From positions 4,960,001 to 5,024,000 of the forward strand of contig OU612065.1 of assembly GCA_914767715.1 (NCBI GenBank): a DNA stretch of 64,000 bases, given 5' to 3'. Shown here piece by piece: positions 13,767-26,696 of the stretch. Below the pieces are notes generated by a model, which saw only the letters and a list, made by a program, of their open reading frames with translations, made no database searches and was not told the DNA's origin. The DNA is from Membranipora membranacea (lineage: Eukaryota; Bryozoa; Gymnolaemata; Cheilostomatida; Membraniporidae). Made by a program: the position numbers and the translations under genes. How positions within the stretch are numbered: position 1 is the stretch's first letter; each line of letters begins with the position of its first letter.

Positions 13767-14312
13767 TCGGTTAAAATGAAAATAATACTATTCTTGCCTT
13801 TGATTTGACAATCACACTTAATTGTAATTAGCATGATATTATATCGGTAATTCAATCATTAACATAGGGGGAAAGTGCTTGAAAAACGGTGATGCTTACA
13901 CAATAGAAATGCTATGAATTTATTCAGACTGATAGTCTATAGAAACACCTCTAATATAGGTCCAAGCAGCTGTTACATAAATTCAATAGCAGAGAACAAT
14001 AAAGGCACGATGCACAATAACATTCAATAGCCAAGCAGCATAATATTGAACATGATTGGTTGCTATTGGATTAGACATTGCTGAAGTTGTACAATTCATG
14101 CACTTGGAAATTTCTGGTTCAATGACATACATAATTTAGTTGGACCAGTCACTTGCCGTTCCTAGCAACGCTGTGTTAACTTAGAGAATAGATAGTTGTA
14201 CATGATTGTGTTAGACAGAAGATAGCGTCAACATAGAGCGATTGTCTACCTGTCTCCAGCGCAGCAACAGACAAGATAGTAACAGAAGTTAAATAGAGTC
14301 CAGTTAGCAACC
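13767..14312 (+). other. intergenic region NAF1 to THEG
   Basis: No coding exon was seen. The first THEG exon is only 19 coding bases, so this stretch holds its promoter and 5' UTR. Minus-strand ORFs here have no domain and look spurious. Confidence 0.4.
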
Positions 14313-17300
14313 ATGTCAACAGAGCAGCAGGGTAAGTTTTAAAAACGCTCTGTCCCCCCAAATGAGAGTGTGTTTCCTTATTTTTCCAAAGCTAATATTT
14401 GGTTCAATATTATTTTTGTGACCTGATCAGCCTACGAAGTTTCATCGGTGGTCACTAATTGGAGACAAACAAAAGCAAAAAGTGTACAGGGTCAACTTGT
14501 CAGCTCTGTGTTATTGGGAGTAGATACTCAGAAATGATTAAAAACGAAAGGAGTTTCAGACTGAACTGACTGAGTGCAGCGAATATTTTCTTCTCCATTC
14601 TTTTCGTATGGTTAAGTTATCATTGATGAAAAGATTAAACATTATATAGCAATATACAGAATATCGCAACGTGCGCTGCCAGTCTGAGGAAGGATTGGAT
14701 CCTATTTTAGTCCCAAAATCAACATATTTACTGGAAAGACCTCCAGTTTATGAGTTGTATGAGTCTGATTATGAAACAAGATTAAATAATTTACGAACAA
14801 AAAAGGCCAAAAACAAGCGAGGTGAGAGGTCCCTGTTGTGCCATGGTGTCAACCTGTACAACAGGTACCTTTTGGGAGTGGAGACATGTACTCAGTCTGG
14901 TTCCTTGGGTGGCCTGGCGGCGCGCCTGTGGGAGGGGGTTTGATTGTGTGCAGGTTGCGGATGTTTCGCTCTGTCGTTCCGGCAGGCGAGTGTTCTAGTC
15001 GGGCAGTCTCTGCTCTAGCTTCGTGCTATCTGACTGTCCCATTGCTTTTTAACTTTTTATATACCTTTGATACCGTTTTACTCATTCTAGTTTTTATAGC
15101 AAGGAATAAACAAGTGCAAAAAAAAAGATCTTATGGTCACGTTGCCGTATTCCTAATATGGACTGGCTGAAGAGTGATATAGTGAAGAGTGATTGTAAAA
15201 CATAATGTCGCAATGTATCGATATGAAATATGGGGGTTGACAAGTAATTCTTACCATCAACGGAAATTTATTGCTGTATTTTCGAATTTGTAAATGAAAA
15301 AGGATGTAATTATGCTTGGGACTTACACATAATTGGGAACTTGAGACATTGTGCAACCAAACAGCAAGCTACCCAAGATCAAAATATCTTATAATAATAC
15401 TACAAACTGCTGCAATTTCTTTGAGTTTTTGAATTAATTTGTCAAAGCAGTTTGTATTCAAAACACTACAACAAAACAGAGCTAGACTTTGAAGTTGGAT
15501 GTGAGTGTTTGTAATACCAGTGAAGAGCTCGACTGTAATGGTAATTACTGTAACGGTAATGTTGCATTCCGCGGCCATCTCACTCAAGTTATATTCCAGT
15601 TCAAGTAATCAAACACAAGCCGGGCAGTTTCAGATTTCGTTTGAGCACTAGGTGTACACAGATGTAAATCACTTCATGCTGGAAAACCAGTAACATGCTT
15701 GAAGAATAAATTTTCCCAAATCCGTAGTCTTTTTGCAAGTGGTACATGAATTCACTATAACTCATAATGCTTGAATGTTCAATAGGAATAGTAATATTAT
15801 CAAATTGGACCTAGGAACGATATAATTGTAATGGATCTATATTCTGCAGCACATTATCGCGATGAGAGGCCACCGAGATCAGAGGATGGACAGAGATCTG
15901 ATGAACGTTCTGTCACAGCCTCATCTATGGAACGACAACGGGAGGAAGACAATAAGAGTAGGCAAAGTCATAGATACCATTCACTCTCCAAACCAAAAAT
16001 ATTCCATTACAAACAGACTAAGTGGATCAATCGTGGGTAAGAAGCTAAATATACTTAATTGAAGTCTGTATTGATTGTGATGCCAGTAATCCAAAATTCA
16101 AAAGGTCTAAAAGTGTATTATCAGCTAAAGCTAAATAGTACCGGATGTGCTTAGCTGATATACAGTACAATAATCTACATATTGTAGCATTAAAATGACT
16201 GCGTCATAGAACATGAAAGGTCTCTTGACTTGGCATTCAACGGATGTTTCCTTCTATGACAAAATTCTTCAAATGCTAGAGTGTAGTTTCAGAGTACAGT
16301 TAAATTGCATTTGGTTTGTTGAATGACTTAATATGTTATTATGGTTACAGGACAGAAGTCAAGTGGGGAACTCAGGAACAGTTGACACCACCAACTGATG
16401 CTGCTAAAAATGCCACAGCGAGTCCTCGTGTTGAGGAATTAGCTCGAGCTAAGACTGACAAGCAGGAGAATGTCAATGTGTAAGCTTGCTTTATATCATG
16501 TATAGGCAGTTAATTAAAGTGGCCTAGAATTGGAATTAAAATTGATTTTGCTGCCGTCTTTTAAAGAAAAAAACCTGCCAGATGCAGATAAATGAAAGCA
16601 AATGTCGACGAATTCCTATGTTAAGACATGTTGATGCACATTGCTTGGTCATATACTGGCCTAAGTATGCAAAGTTTTCTATGTCACAAGCACCTGCCAA
16701 ATCAATTTGGGGTTTTCACTTTTCATATATTTACAGGTCAGACTTTTACTACAGCTGTGGTCGGGTTTCTCAGATAAACCTCACAAGTGATAGAGCGCAA
16801 ACAGCTGCCTGTACACCGAGGCTCGAACAGCTCGCTCAGCATAAAGAGGCACCAAAGGAATTCAAAGATCGTCAACATACGTGAGCAGACATAAAATCAT
16901 AATCAGCATCCAAGGCCTGTTAAAGACGGGGTTAAGCCTAGCTCCCAGACAGGCACAACCCGCTGCTTTTAAATTTATGGCCGCCTTGTCAGTGAAAAAG
17001 TGTGTCCTTTTCAACTCAAGTAGGATTTGAAGGACAGAAAAAAACACACTCATGTTACCCACTCGAGTACTCATTTGGTTAACAGCATTGATATTATCCG
17101 GACAGGCACATTGTCGCTTTGTTAAATTCCTGGAGTAGTACGTTATCTCCACCTTCCACTCTGTGATGACATCACTGCACCTGCTATGTGGGTTAGTTGG
17201 CTCGGTGAGCTAGTTTAGTAGTTTGCTGATGTTCGAAGTGTAGTATAGCCGTATAGAAGTAAAAAATAATAATAAAGTCATTTTGTAAATATAGTCTTAG

Positions 17301-18045
17301 CATTTTTCTGACTTAATAGCAGTTTATTCTTGTGTTTAGTGATCAATTCACATACAGTTGTGGCCGAGTGAGTCCAGTATGGCCAGTCGATGACAGGGCT
17401 AAGACAGCGGAGGAGAGGCCAAGGACCAATGCCTTAGCTAAGCATAAAGATTTCCACAGAGATTTTCTACCGGAGCGCTATCTGCCTAATCCACTGTCAC
17501 AGGCAGCTGTGCGCAGATCTTTGTCTTCAGAGCGGCTAGAAAGCCTGTCTAGACCGAGATATAAGAGGGAGAGTCAATTCAGAGATTCAATGTGGGAGGT
17601 TGGTAGTTACACATGTACTTCTTCTGATGGATTGATGGAGCCCTTCGTTTTCCTATGGTTATCGGTTATAGAGTATCAGTATAAGCATAAATTGTTCTAA
17701 CATATTCACTGTTCGATTTCACAGGTCGGAACTAACGCTAGGAAAGCGACCGCCTCACCTCGCACACTAGAACTTGCCAGATACAAACCGACATATGAAG
17801 GTTATCAGAACAACTATGACTATGGAAATGGATACGAGAGGATGCCTAGATTAATCAGAGTCATCAGCCGCAATGCAAGGAATGCCGTAGCAAGCTCACG
17901 CACCAAAGAACTCTCAGTTCCAATTATACGACAATCGATGGACCTTGTTCAATTTGATCCAATGGCTTTCATTATAAAACCAACTACACTAAATGCCTAC
18001 TGTGCGCCCAGAATCTCTGAGTTAGCGCAGCCCATCGTCAGATAA
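14313..18045 (+). CDS. THEG: THEG/SPMAP2-like sperm protein with THEG repeats
   Basis: Seven exons: 14313-14331, 14660-14821, 15850-16036, 16351-16479, 16737-16880, 17340-17598, 17725-18045, giving 406 aa with matching phases. The protein carries the THEG signature, a repeating unit with an S/C..P.ISELAKPK-like end: here HSLSKPK, SPRVEELARAK, TPRLEQLAQHK, RPRTNALAKHK, SPRTLELARYK, APRISELAQPI. Two near-parallel units, YSCGRVSQ and YSCGRVSP, sit in exons 5 and 6. In mammals THEG family proteins are expressed in haploid germ cells and relate to sperm flagellum microtubules; the role here is inferred. The third exon uses the acceptor CTGCAG at 15847-15849, the only nearby one keeping phase with exon 2. 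The donor after exon 6 (GAG|gttggt) is weak. The paralogue (SPMAP2 or SPMAP2L) cannot be told apart. Confidence 0.85.
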
Positions 18046-19200
18046 TCATATTCAGTCAACAAGTGACTTGATGTCTTTGCTCTTTGATATTATTGACCCA
18101 GTGTTCCCAGTATTTTACCAACTTCTGTTAGCGGTGATATTTGTCCTGTACTACCTTCATGTTTGCTCTGCAATCTAAACATCATTTGACACTGCGTAAT
18201 ATTTGGTCATTGCATTGTTTTACTGCTTACTTTTTCGTGCAAAGCTTTCTGTTCCCAGAGTTTCAATACCCGATAACCGCTCATCTGAATAATTGCTCAA
18301 TTCTCTCATTTCTATATTATGTATTCAAAATTCAAAAACAATTTAGAGTGACAATGTGGGGGGTTTTCTAGTCATGTGTGACGCTGTGATATTTTACACA
18401 CAGAGGGCCCACATGGCAAATCATTATGGGCCCCTGCTCTAAGATTAAAACCGTGATGTTATCGCCATTTGCTTATTGCTGAGTTTTATGTTTGATGGAA
18501 ATAACCACAGACGATGAAAGCTTTCTTCAACAGTTACTTTATTCATAATTCATGTCCGTTAATACTTCAATATTAATACTTCACATCATGAAAATTAATA
18601 CTTCACATCATGAAAAACATTTGAAATAATGAATTGTTGCTGACAATAAAAGTATATATAATATTGGAGTTAGCAATCGCCATTGATTTACAGCTTTAAG
18701 ACATTTTAAACCTGATTTTCAAGTTTGAATGGTTTCAATTTGCTCAAATTTGTAGTTGGATTTTATGTTGTTAAATGTCAATTTATTGTCTGAGACTGAA
18801 TCAATAAAACTTTGCACTTTACCTAAAGCTCTCATATTGTACTTTTATTGTACATTAAACAAACCCAGTGGTAGAGACTATTATGCTCAATATTTGCGTC
18901 AGTCAAATCACCAGAAGTTTCATATGGCCATCTGGCATTAAACTTCGATCTAGCTAAATAAATATTGAACATGTAGTCAACACGCCAAAGGGTGTCCAGT
19001 ACATGTTGAATGAGAAAAAGTAAATTCAACATCATTGTGTTGTCCTTGAGACTACTCGTCTTACCTGGTCTAATCAGATATGTTAACACATAGTTACATT
19101 AACATGACCCTTATACAGACAAATACATAAGTATCATATACTATCCATCCTTCACATTGCGCTCATCGGAAGGGCATATACAATCATATCTACCACAGGT
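18046..19200. other. convergent intergenic region THEG/NOP16
   Basis: This holds the 3' UTRs of both genes; no coding exon was seen. A tandem duplication of about 22 bp (AATACTTCACATCATGAAAA) lies at about 18575-18616. AATAAA at 18803-18808 (plus) and TTTATT at 18843-18848 (AATAAA on minus) are possible poly(A) signals. Confidence 0.35.
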
Positions 19201-22200
19201 TTAAGAGGAACCCTCCTTTGCTAATTCTTCCATCAGTTTGTAAGCATCATATAAATCAGGAATCTTTTGGAAAGTCTCTATTTTTCTTTTTATCTGTTTT
19301 GGAGTATCTTGGTAATAGTTCCGGCGATCCCGGGCCATAGCCTATAAATGGAACAGGAAAAGCATATAACGCTGAACTGAAGGGTACATATGAACCGCTA
19401 TTATTGTGTTCCATTCAAACTCACAAGATGATAATTATTTAGGACGTGTGGCAGTGCTGCCATGGCAGCGCAGATAATAATAACCAATTTATATTAAAAT
19501 ATCATTGTTTTGTAAAAGTCAATCAATATGTGATGACTAGTCTTTGAACAGTTTTACCAATATTGCTCTAACCTTATAATCATCCCCGTATTTTTCCAGC
19601 ATGTATATAGCATATTGTGTGGCAGGTTCTGAAAGTTTCAGCTTGAATGCCTCAGGAATTGCTGCCTTCTCTTCCAAAACTAGAACAAAATAGGACGTAG
19701 AATGTTATGACAAATTTGACGACATATTACTGATGAGGTATAATAAGGTACATGTTTTGACCTCGGATTGACACTGTGAGTTGTCTCCCATAAGAGCATG
19801 AAATGATAACTCCTTTTCCAGTACATAAACTATTCTCACATCAGAGAGGGTGCTCACAGCAGTATCCCAATTGCTGCGCCTAAGATTTATGATCAGCATA
19901 TATGAGTGTGAGACTTGAACTTACTTTTCCTCACAGCTGTTTTGTCGGGTAGCACTTCTTTTTTCTGGTAAGCTGCACTCTGTTTCTGAAAACAAAACCA
20001 GATAAAATAACTCTTTTTCTTCTTCTAATGACATGTTACAATGATATTACAGAATCTATACTGAATTTTTCACATAGCCGCAACCACATTCAGGAACTCA
20101 GTTATTCCTATAGCTAACATTGCACAGTCTGATTACTTACATTTCCATAGCCTTTAGATACGGCATTGTTGGGGTCATAGCTGATTCCCATGGACTCCAT
20201 ATTGAATTTTATGCTTTTATAATTATCCCATTCTGCACGTAGCGCCTCTCTACAAGACAAAAGTAAATAGATATAATGGCTCATCATGTTTAACTCACAA
20301 TAGACAGTTTTCCAAGCTCTGATTTAGGCCTCAATTCGGAGTTGTCCTCTCTCCAGTTTGGTACTTTTAACCCACGCCGCATAGGAAAAACTTGAAACTT
20401 GAAAACCGCTTATAATAGGATAAAAATTATTTTTGATTCATAATCTGCAACATTGAAAACTCATGTGGACATAGTTTGGGAAATAATTTTAGTATCTGGA
20501 TAGTCAATGGTGCAGATTCTGAATCAAAAATCGTTTTTACCCTAACATAACTGGTTTTCAAGATAACCCTCTTTCAGCAGGTTTTTCCTATGCGGCGTGG
20601 GTTAAAAGTACCAACTTGAGGCATAAATAAGAGCTCAGAAAACTGTCTATTCAACACTAAATTTATATTCATAGCAACATTAAACATATATCTTACATCA
20701 CATTAACAAACCAAATGCTTGCTTCAAGAAACATTTATCTCCTCCCCCTTAGTCAAACCCAAATAATACCTGTCCATTTAATAATATTTTATGAAGCATT
20801 GGGTGTTTTCCCTTTTGATCTGACTGATTACTTGTCACGAGAAGAACCCATGTCTTCAATTACCACTCTATTTGTTTTACTTTTCAAACCCCCCCCCCCC
20901 CCCCTCATAATCAGGTAACAAGATAAAACAGGGACTTATGCATGGTTAATTTCAGATTTGAAAATCTTCAGAGTGAGAATTTTCCTAAATGACAGATTAA
21001 ACAAAAGTCCAATCACAGATTCTCAACAAAGGGTGTACTATTAGAAAAAACATGCTGAGTTAAATCATGGGTTGCCGGATTCAGCATGGTAGTTGGTAGG
21101 GTCTGTGGGCTCATAGACCAGTAAACTTAGTGGCAAGATCTAGGACTCCTATTATCTGACTCAACTAGTGAACTAACATACCTGCCTCAACCGTTCAATG
21201 CCTAACTTATATTGTTAATTACAAAAAAAGTTGAAAAAACCCATTCTGACACAATGGCAGGAGAAAATTCAAGAATAGCTAACAAGGGAACTGTAGGTTC
21301 GCCTATACAAAATATATAGTTATACAAGAAAAGTGGTCACTGTTATTTTCAATGCTCCCAAGTTCTCAAGTCTCTAACAATAATAAGAAAGTAGCGCCTC
21401 ATCAGCACAGCAATTTTTAGAGAAAGTCAGTGATATCCTAGGTTATGTGGCTTAATCTGTTTTGTGGTTGTATCTTAAAACAGGCAAAATTACAGGTTTC
21501 AAAGTCCCCAGAGCCCATGCTGCCAGCCCCTACCAATCCCTTCTGGTCATAGATGGCTCTCCTCGCCCTTAATGATCATTGGATATACATTTTCGCAAGT
21601 CTCCCCTTCCTTACTAGAGACTTAGTAGTTTTAGTGATGGTTGCAGAGAAGAGATTTCAGCAATTTGCAAAAATGCATCGACATAAGAAGTTTCTGCTAT
21701 CAATCACAGCTACGTAAAAGCGGTGTATAGGATCAAGTGAAAAGAAAAGGCATGTCTGTGGGGGTCCTGGGCTCTTTTACCACAGACCAACTATATATAT
21801 ATGATATATATTAATCATCCAGGGTGTATAAAAAGATACACCCTGGATGATTTTAAGGTGATTGTCAAATAATTTAGGATTGTACGTTAATCCTGATCAG
21901 ATTTGATTAGTCTGTCAATTACCTTCAGTCTCGAACAAATATTAACAAGAAAAGTAACATATTATCAGCCAGAACAGGTTATACCTATATTTCCCATCAG
22001 TTCCCCACACACAACCACAATGGAAGTCATGCATGCATTGGCTCTCGGGATCCAATAATTTGCACAGGTTCTGAATAAACCACCAGATTAAGTTGCTGTA
22101 TTTTCCAGGATGGAGAGCCTGACTGTGTTGAAAACAGTCATTGTCAGAATCTTATTCTTAGCCAACATTACTTATTAGTCATTAGTGATTGTGATGTTGT

Positions 22201-25200
22201 GCTCTTACCTCTTCTTCTTTAGCACGTACTAGAACATAGTGTAAGCGGTACGCCTCATTAATTTCAATCCTTAGCCAGCATGTGATTCAAATCTGTCGCG
22301 ACTATTTTGCATGGAATTAATATAAGTTTGAGGTCATCACTGTGACCCCAGCTTTGCTTTGGTTTCACAAACTGTCTTTGGTAAGAAATTAGCAGGTCTA
22401 TCGTTTATAAGTTCATCGTAAGCAGATGTGAGCGATTTGTTGTTTTCCTCATGGGACAGCAGGCGAAGTAACAGAGCATGTCTTATTTCTGTTCGCCTAT
22501 CAACTAGGGTTTCTAATTCTAGTTTTTCACGAGCCTCTATCACACTATCCTCCCTTTGAGGGTCAATATGAATCTCATGGCTTTGTGTTGCACCATCTCA
22601 ATGTCATTTATCAGATAATCTAGTGTCGTATCCCAGACACAAGCTGCATACTCAACATGAGGTCTACATAGGCTGGTGTAGGCAAGGAGACGAGCGGATG
22701 CAGGGGCATCACATAGTGCGCGTTTAATCATACTCAACTGTTTTTTAGCTTTTCCAATCTTACTATGAATGTGATTGTTAAACTTCATATCCGACTGAAG
22801 AATGACGCCTAGGTAGCGAGTTTCCCGCACAGTCTCTAGGGTTGTCCCGTCTAGCACATAGTTGGTATCAGGGGAAGTCGGAGTCTGATTGAAGGGAAGA
22901 ACTGAACATTTGTCAACGTTGAATGACATGCACCACACATTTGCCCATTGCTGAAGTGCACACACATTGTTTTGAAATTTCAATTTGTCTTGAGCATTGT
23001 TGACCACATGGTAGATGAGGGTGTCATCGGAAAACAGACTAATGTCACAATCAACGTGGTCCGGCAGATCATTAATGTAGGCTAGGAAGAGGGTGGGGCC
23101 TAGCACCGACCCCTGAGGAACCCCAGAAGTTACAGGCAGTTCATATGAAAGTTTCCCTTTAATTCTTACTTTTTGTTCGCGGTCCATAAGGAAGTCATGA
23201 ATCCATTTCATTATCTGTGTACTCACATTAGGAATGTTAGACAGTTTTTGCATTAGGAGTTTGTGTGGAACTTTATCGAACGCCTTCGCAAAGTCAAGAA
23301 CCTTTGTCAACATGCCTAGCAATGCCGTGATATGTGCCACATAATCGTGTCTCACATGACAGCCCCTTACGGAAACCATGCTGTCTGTTATACAAGAACT
23401 TATCTAATGCAACGTTTAGGTGGTGAAGCACAATATGTTCGAGCAACTTGCAAGGAATGCTAGTAAGCGATATAGGTCGGTAGTTATTTGGTTGATCAGC
23501 AGGTCCTTTTTTGTGAAGAGGAGACACATAAGCTAGCTTCCATTCACCGGGAAGTGTTGAGGTAGATAGAGAGACTTTGAATATAGAAGTAAGGCACTTA
23601 GCAGTCATGATTGGGTCTATTACGAGATCCTCTTTGCGTATATCATCTGGACCTGCTGATTTTCCATTCTTGAGAGCAGTAAGGAGGTTTGCAACTGCAG
23701 CATCAGATACCTCAATAGATGAGGCAGTACAATTATCTGCATTGTTGCTATTGAGTTGGTGTTGTTTGCAGAATTGTGAGCTGAAGAACTCATTCAAAAT
23801 ATTAGCACATTCTATTGGGTCTTCAGTGTGGTCATTTCCCTCAGTCTTGAGTTTCATAGGGGGCTTCGTAACACCTTGAGTCCACTTCAAGTGTTGATAA
23901 AATGGTTTACTGTTGCCTGTCTCGAGCGGCTTACAGATCTTAATGCTAATATAATCCTGTTCTATTTTACGCAGTTCAACACGGTGCGAACGCCTTTCTT
24001 GTTTGTATTTCGTGAGAAAAAAAGGATCACCACTGTCTTTATACTTATTATAGGTCTTGCGGTGCTTGGTGACCAGTTTGTTCGCTTTTCGATTGAACCA
24101 GCGAGGTTGATTAGACGGTTTAGGTCTCACTGACTTTACAGGTACTGCTTTATTAACAGCAAGTTTTAATTCTCCGGAGAAGAGACTCCACATTTCGTTG
24201 ACATCAGTCATAGTCGCTAAATCATTTTGCGTGGTCCATAATTGTTCCTGAAATGCATCAACATCTGCTTTGCTGTATAGTCGTACTTCTCGAGTATTAT
24301 CTGATGTGATACGTTTGCTGTATCGCATTTCAATTTCAATGATATAGTGATCACTAAGCCCTGGACATATGGCATCTGCAGTTCGACTAGTCGCAACATT
24401 GGTACAAACTAGATCTAATGTGTTCCCCCGACGTGAGTGGAGGAAGTGATGATTTGGGTCAGATTGTTCTCACGAAGAAAATAGAGAAAGTTTTCGTGCA
24501 GAATTTTATAAGCGGTCCCCGACTTTATTGATTCATTACGCCAATCAAAATCAGGGAAGTTCATATCACCAATTAGCACAACCTGGTCATTTGGAAATTT
24601 CTCAACTATTTTACCAAAGCTTTCTACAAAGTTCAAAATATCATCGCTATGGTGAGGGCGGTAATAACAGCATATTATCATACACTCGTCAAGCCTCACG
24701 AATAAGGCCTCCGACTGACCGGCATGTTTGTAGCTTAATTTCTCTGGTTGCTATTGAACTATTTACAGCCACGAGAACACCACCACCATATATGTTGCGA
24801 TCTTTTCTAAAGAAAACTAAGTTGTCATGACTTATTATGGTTCTGCTTGGAATTGAGTCATCTACATGGGTTTCGGTTAAGCATATTACATCATAACCGA
24901 TAGTCATTGTTGTGAGTTCGGTAGATTTCCCTTTAGCAGATCGACAATTTGCAGAAAACAGTTTTAGCCGGTTGTAGGCATTATCCACTTCCCGCTTCTC
25001 TCCCTCATCATATCTACCCATTCCCCCGTCTCATTTTTGGTTTGAACTTTCATGTCACGTGGACGGAATTCTTTACCAGGATTCTCCTCTCTTAAAGCTC
25101 TGGTAGCTTTGCGTAGCTCATATTCATGGTCACGTAACTCTCTTGGCCTATCTTTAAGACAATAGATGTTGGGACCATCTTTGAATACGTCGTTTATCCG

Positions 25201-26205
25201 ATTTAGAAACGCCCATTTATCATCTTCATCCTTGAACAGCACCGTAATTGGCCTTGGGTTTTTTTTGTTCTTCCTGTACTTTGCCTAAGCAGTAGGCATT
25301 TACTGGACCATGATTTCTGGACCAGGTTATCAAAGTTACTATCATCCATAATATATTATCCAACTATTACTTTAATAACTGTGACTAGGACATCCACTAC
25401 TGTGACTTAGTTTAAGCCTTGCTCAGGTCATTAGTTTTCAGTTACTGATTAACTTAGCTTAGTACAGCATCAATCAACTACTGACTACTAATTTAATTGC
25501 TTTCTTGACTTAAGCAATTGAATAAGAATAGTAGCTTTCAATAGTAGAATCAAGGACCTTGGACCTTCAAGCAAGGAGTCTTTCACTAATTGCTTCAAGC
25601 CTTGGTGGCATGGGCCCCTGGGACTTTCATGTCTTTACTTTGCCAATGTCCACTATCAACTAAATTGGTTCTTTTTACACTCGTATATGATTTCTCATAG
25701 TTTATTAGAAGCTTAAAAATTAATGAATATAATTTAGAGCTCATATATGAGTGTAAAAAGAACCAATTTAGTGAAATAAAGAAAAAAGTACAATAATCAT
25801 GTGGGGATGTCAATAGTCATGCAGCCATTTCAGCCTACTCAGATTTTGTGAATTTTGTGACAGGAATTTTTTTCTCTGGTCCATAAAGTCAGCTCTGTTT
25901 GTGCTAGAAACTTCAAACCTGAGGCAAATGAAAGAGGAAGGAGGGCTGAGTTAGTGTGAGAGATTTCAAGGTAGGTTGTAAAAAATTTTTTTTTTGTGTC
26001 TTACCCTGTTTGGTGTTTTTTGGGTGGTTGATAGTGGACACTGGCAAAGTAAAGACATGTAAGTCCCAGGAGCCCATGCTTGGTGGTGGTAGAAGAATAC
26101 ATACTCTTGAATCGTTGCCTGCTTTTTGGCCTTCATATTAGCCCTCCTTCTGTCTTTGTTGTAGTCATATTTCTTTGCTCGCCTTCTACGCCCAAGCTTT
26201 GTCAT
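19201..26205 (-). CDS. NOP16: NOP16, nucleolar 60S biogenesis protein
   Basis: Five exons in transcript order: 26205-26105, 20249-20141, 19985-19925, 19679-19573, 19341-19201; phases agree and the product is 172 aa (human 178). NOP16 is a basic nucleolar protein needed for large-subunit pre-ribosome assembly. The N-terminus is Lys/Arg-rich (TKLGRRRRAKKYDYNKDRR). The second exon gives RAEWDNYKSIKFNMESMG and SYDPNNAV, matching human WDHAKSVRQNLAEMG...DPNRAV. The last gives AMARDRRNYYQDTPKQIKRK, nearly identical to the human AMARDEKNYYQDTPKQI. Intron 1 is about 5.9 kb, far longer than the others, and is filled with mobile elements. The MITE at 25609-26078 ends close to the exon-1 donor. Confidence 0.96.
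20299..20651. mobile_element. long-TIR foldback element, about 350 bp
   Basis: Imperfect inverted arms of roughly 90-100 bp start AATAGACAGTTTTC and include GGTACTTTTAACCCACGCCG. They frame a central region with further mirrored sequence (GATTCATAATCTGCA / TGCAGATTCTGAATC). It holds no transposase ORF and lies about 50 bases upstream, in transcript sense, of the second NOP16 exon. I saw no clear target duplication. Confidence 0.7.
20889..20904. repeat. poly(C) tract, 16 bp
   Basis: An uninterrupted run of C in NOP16 intron 1. Length may be affected by assembly or sequencing error. Confidence 0.9.
21813..21852. repeat. perfect 17-bp hairpin
   Basis: AATCATCCAGGGTGTAT is followed by a 6-base loop (AAAAAG) and its exact complement. 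It sits in NOP16 intron 1 next to an AT dinucleotide run. It may be a tiny MITE remnant or a structured RNA element; nothing decides between these. Confidence 0.7.
22330..25270 (-). mobile_element. decayed CR1/Jockey-group LINE in NOP16 intron 1
   Basis: The minus strand carries, in order, an ORF1-like C-terminal piece (RPITVLFKDEDDKWAFLNRI, about 25250), an apurinic endonuclease (LTETHVDDSIP, VVLIGDMNFPDFDW, SDHY) and a reverse transcriptase. The RT shows YRPISLTSIPCKLLEHI, DFAKAFDKVPHKLL, SGVPQGSVLGP and LFSDDTLIYHV. The frame shifts at least between the two endonuclease parts (near 24400) and within the RT (near 23300). The catalytic box reads FSDD rather than the usual FADD or YADD. The tail is followed by a short ORF ending near 22337. 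It lies in the same orientation as its host gene. Clade assignment is by eye. Confidence 0.85.
25609..26078. mobile_element. longest copy (470 bp) of the CATGG...CCATG MITE family
   Basis: The ends are inverted repeats of about 53 bp (left CATGGGCCCCTGGGACTTTC, right ending CCCAGGAGCCCATG). They are flanked by the perfect 8-bp repeat CTTGGTGG (25601-25608 and 26079-26086). Inside is a second inverted pair, AAATTGGTTCTTTTTACACT near 25663 mirrored near 25752, suggesting a nested foldback. The right half (CTTCAAACCTGAGGCAAATG onward) is shared with the copy at 46531. It contains no transposase ORF. Confidence 0.85.
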
Positions 26206-26696
26206 CTTTGATTAATGTGGATAGATGTATATCACAGCTGAGTGATTATAAATTGCAGATATACTCTAAGAAAACTGAAATCAACTTAATTTTCTCTCTA
26301 AAAATGTGTATCCGGTTTCATATAAAGCAAACAACTTGGAATAGGCAAAATACTTCAGCATTGGTTCTTCAAATTCAAATTCTGAAGGTGGGTGTTGGGC
26401 CGCTATCCAAACTTCAAAAGAAGACAACTTCTATTTAAATCAACCTACAATCCAACAATATATCAGTAAGGGGATCAGTCCTTGTACCAAACCAGCTTGA
26501 TGAGGAGCGGGTGAGGAGCTAGGGATGGATTAGAACAATTTTTTCCCCATTTTGAATGTGGAGGAATAATAAAAAAGCTGTGTAGCAGATAAATTAAATG
26601 ACTTTTTTACAAAATCACTCCCCACAACCAATCATTGCCACAACCATGGAGTTACCTTGCCACAACCAGTGAAGAGGGAGTTCATTGCCACAACAG
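26206..26696. other. NOP16 upstream region
   Basis: This is the presumed NOP16 promoter and 5' UTR. No coding exon was seen. A loosely repeated TTGCCACAAC motif occurs between about 26635 and 26690. Confidence 0.35.

Noticed and set aside
15815-15830. acceptor CCTAG at 15814 for THEG exon 3 with ATG at 15831
   Set aside because: Joined to exon 2 it gives an early stop; the acceptor at 15847-15849 keeps phase.
22200-22262. coding-looking AYRLHYVLVRAKEEE on the minus strand as a NOP16 exon
   Set aside because: The exon at 26205-26105 joins directly and in phase to 20249-20141, matching human NOP16 with no gap.
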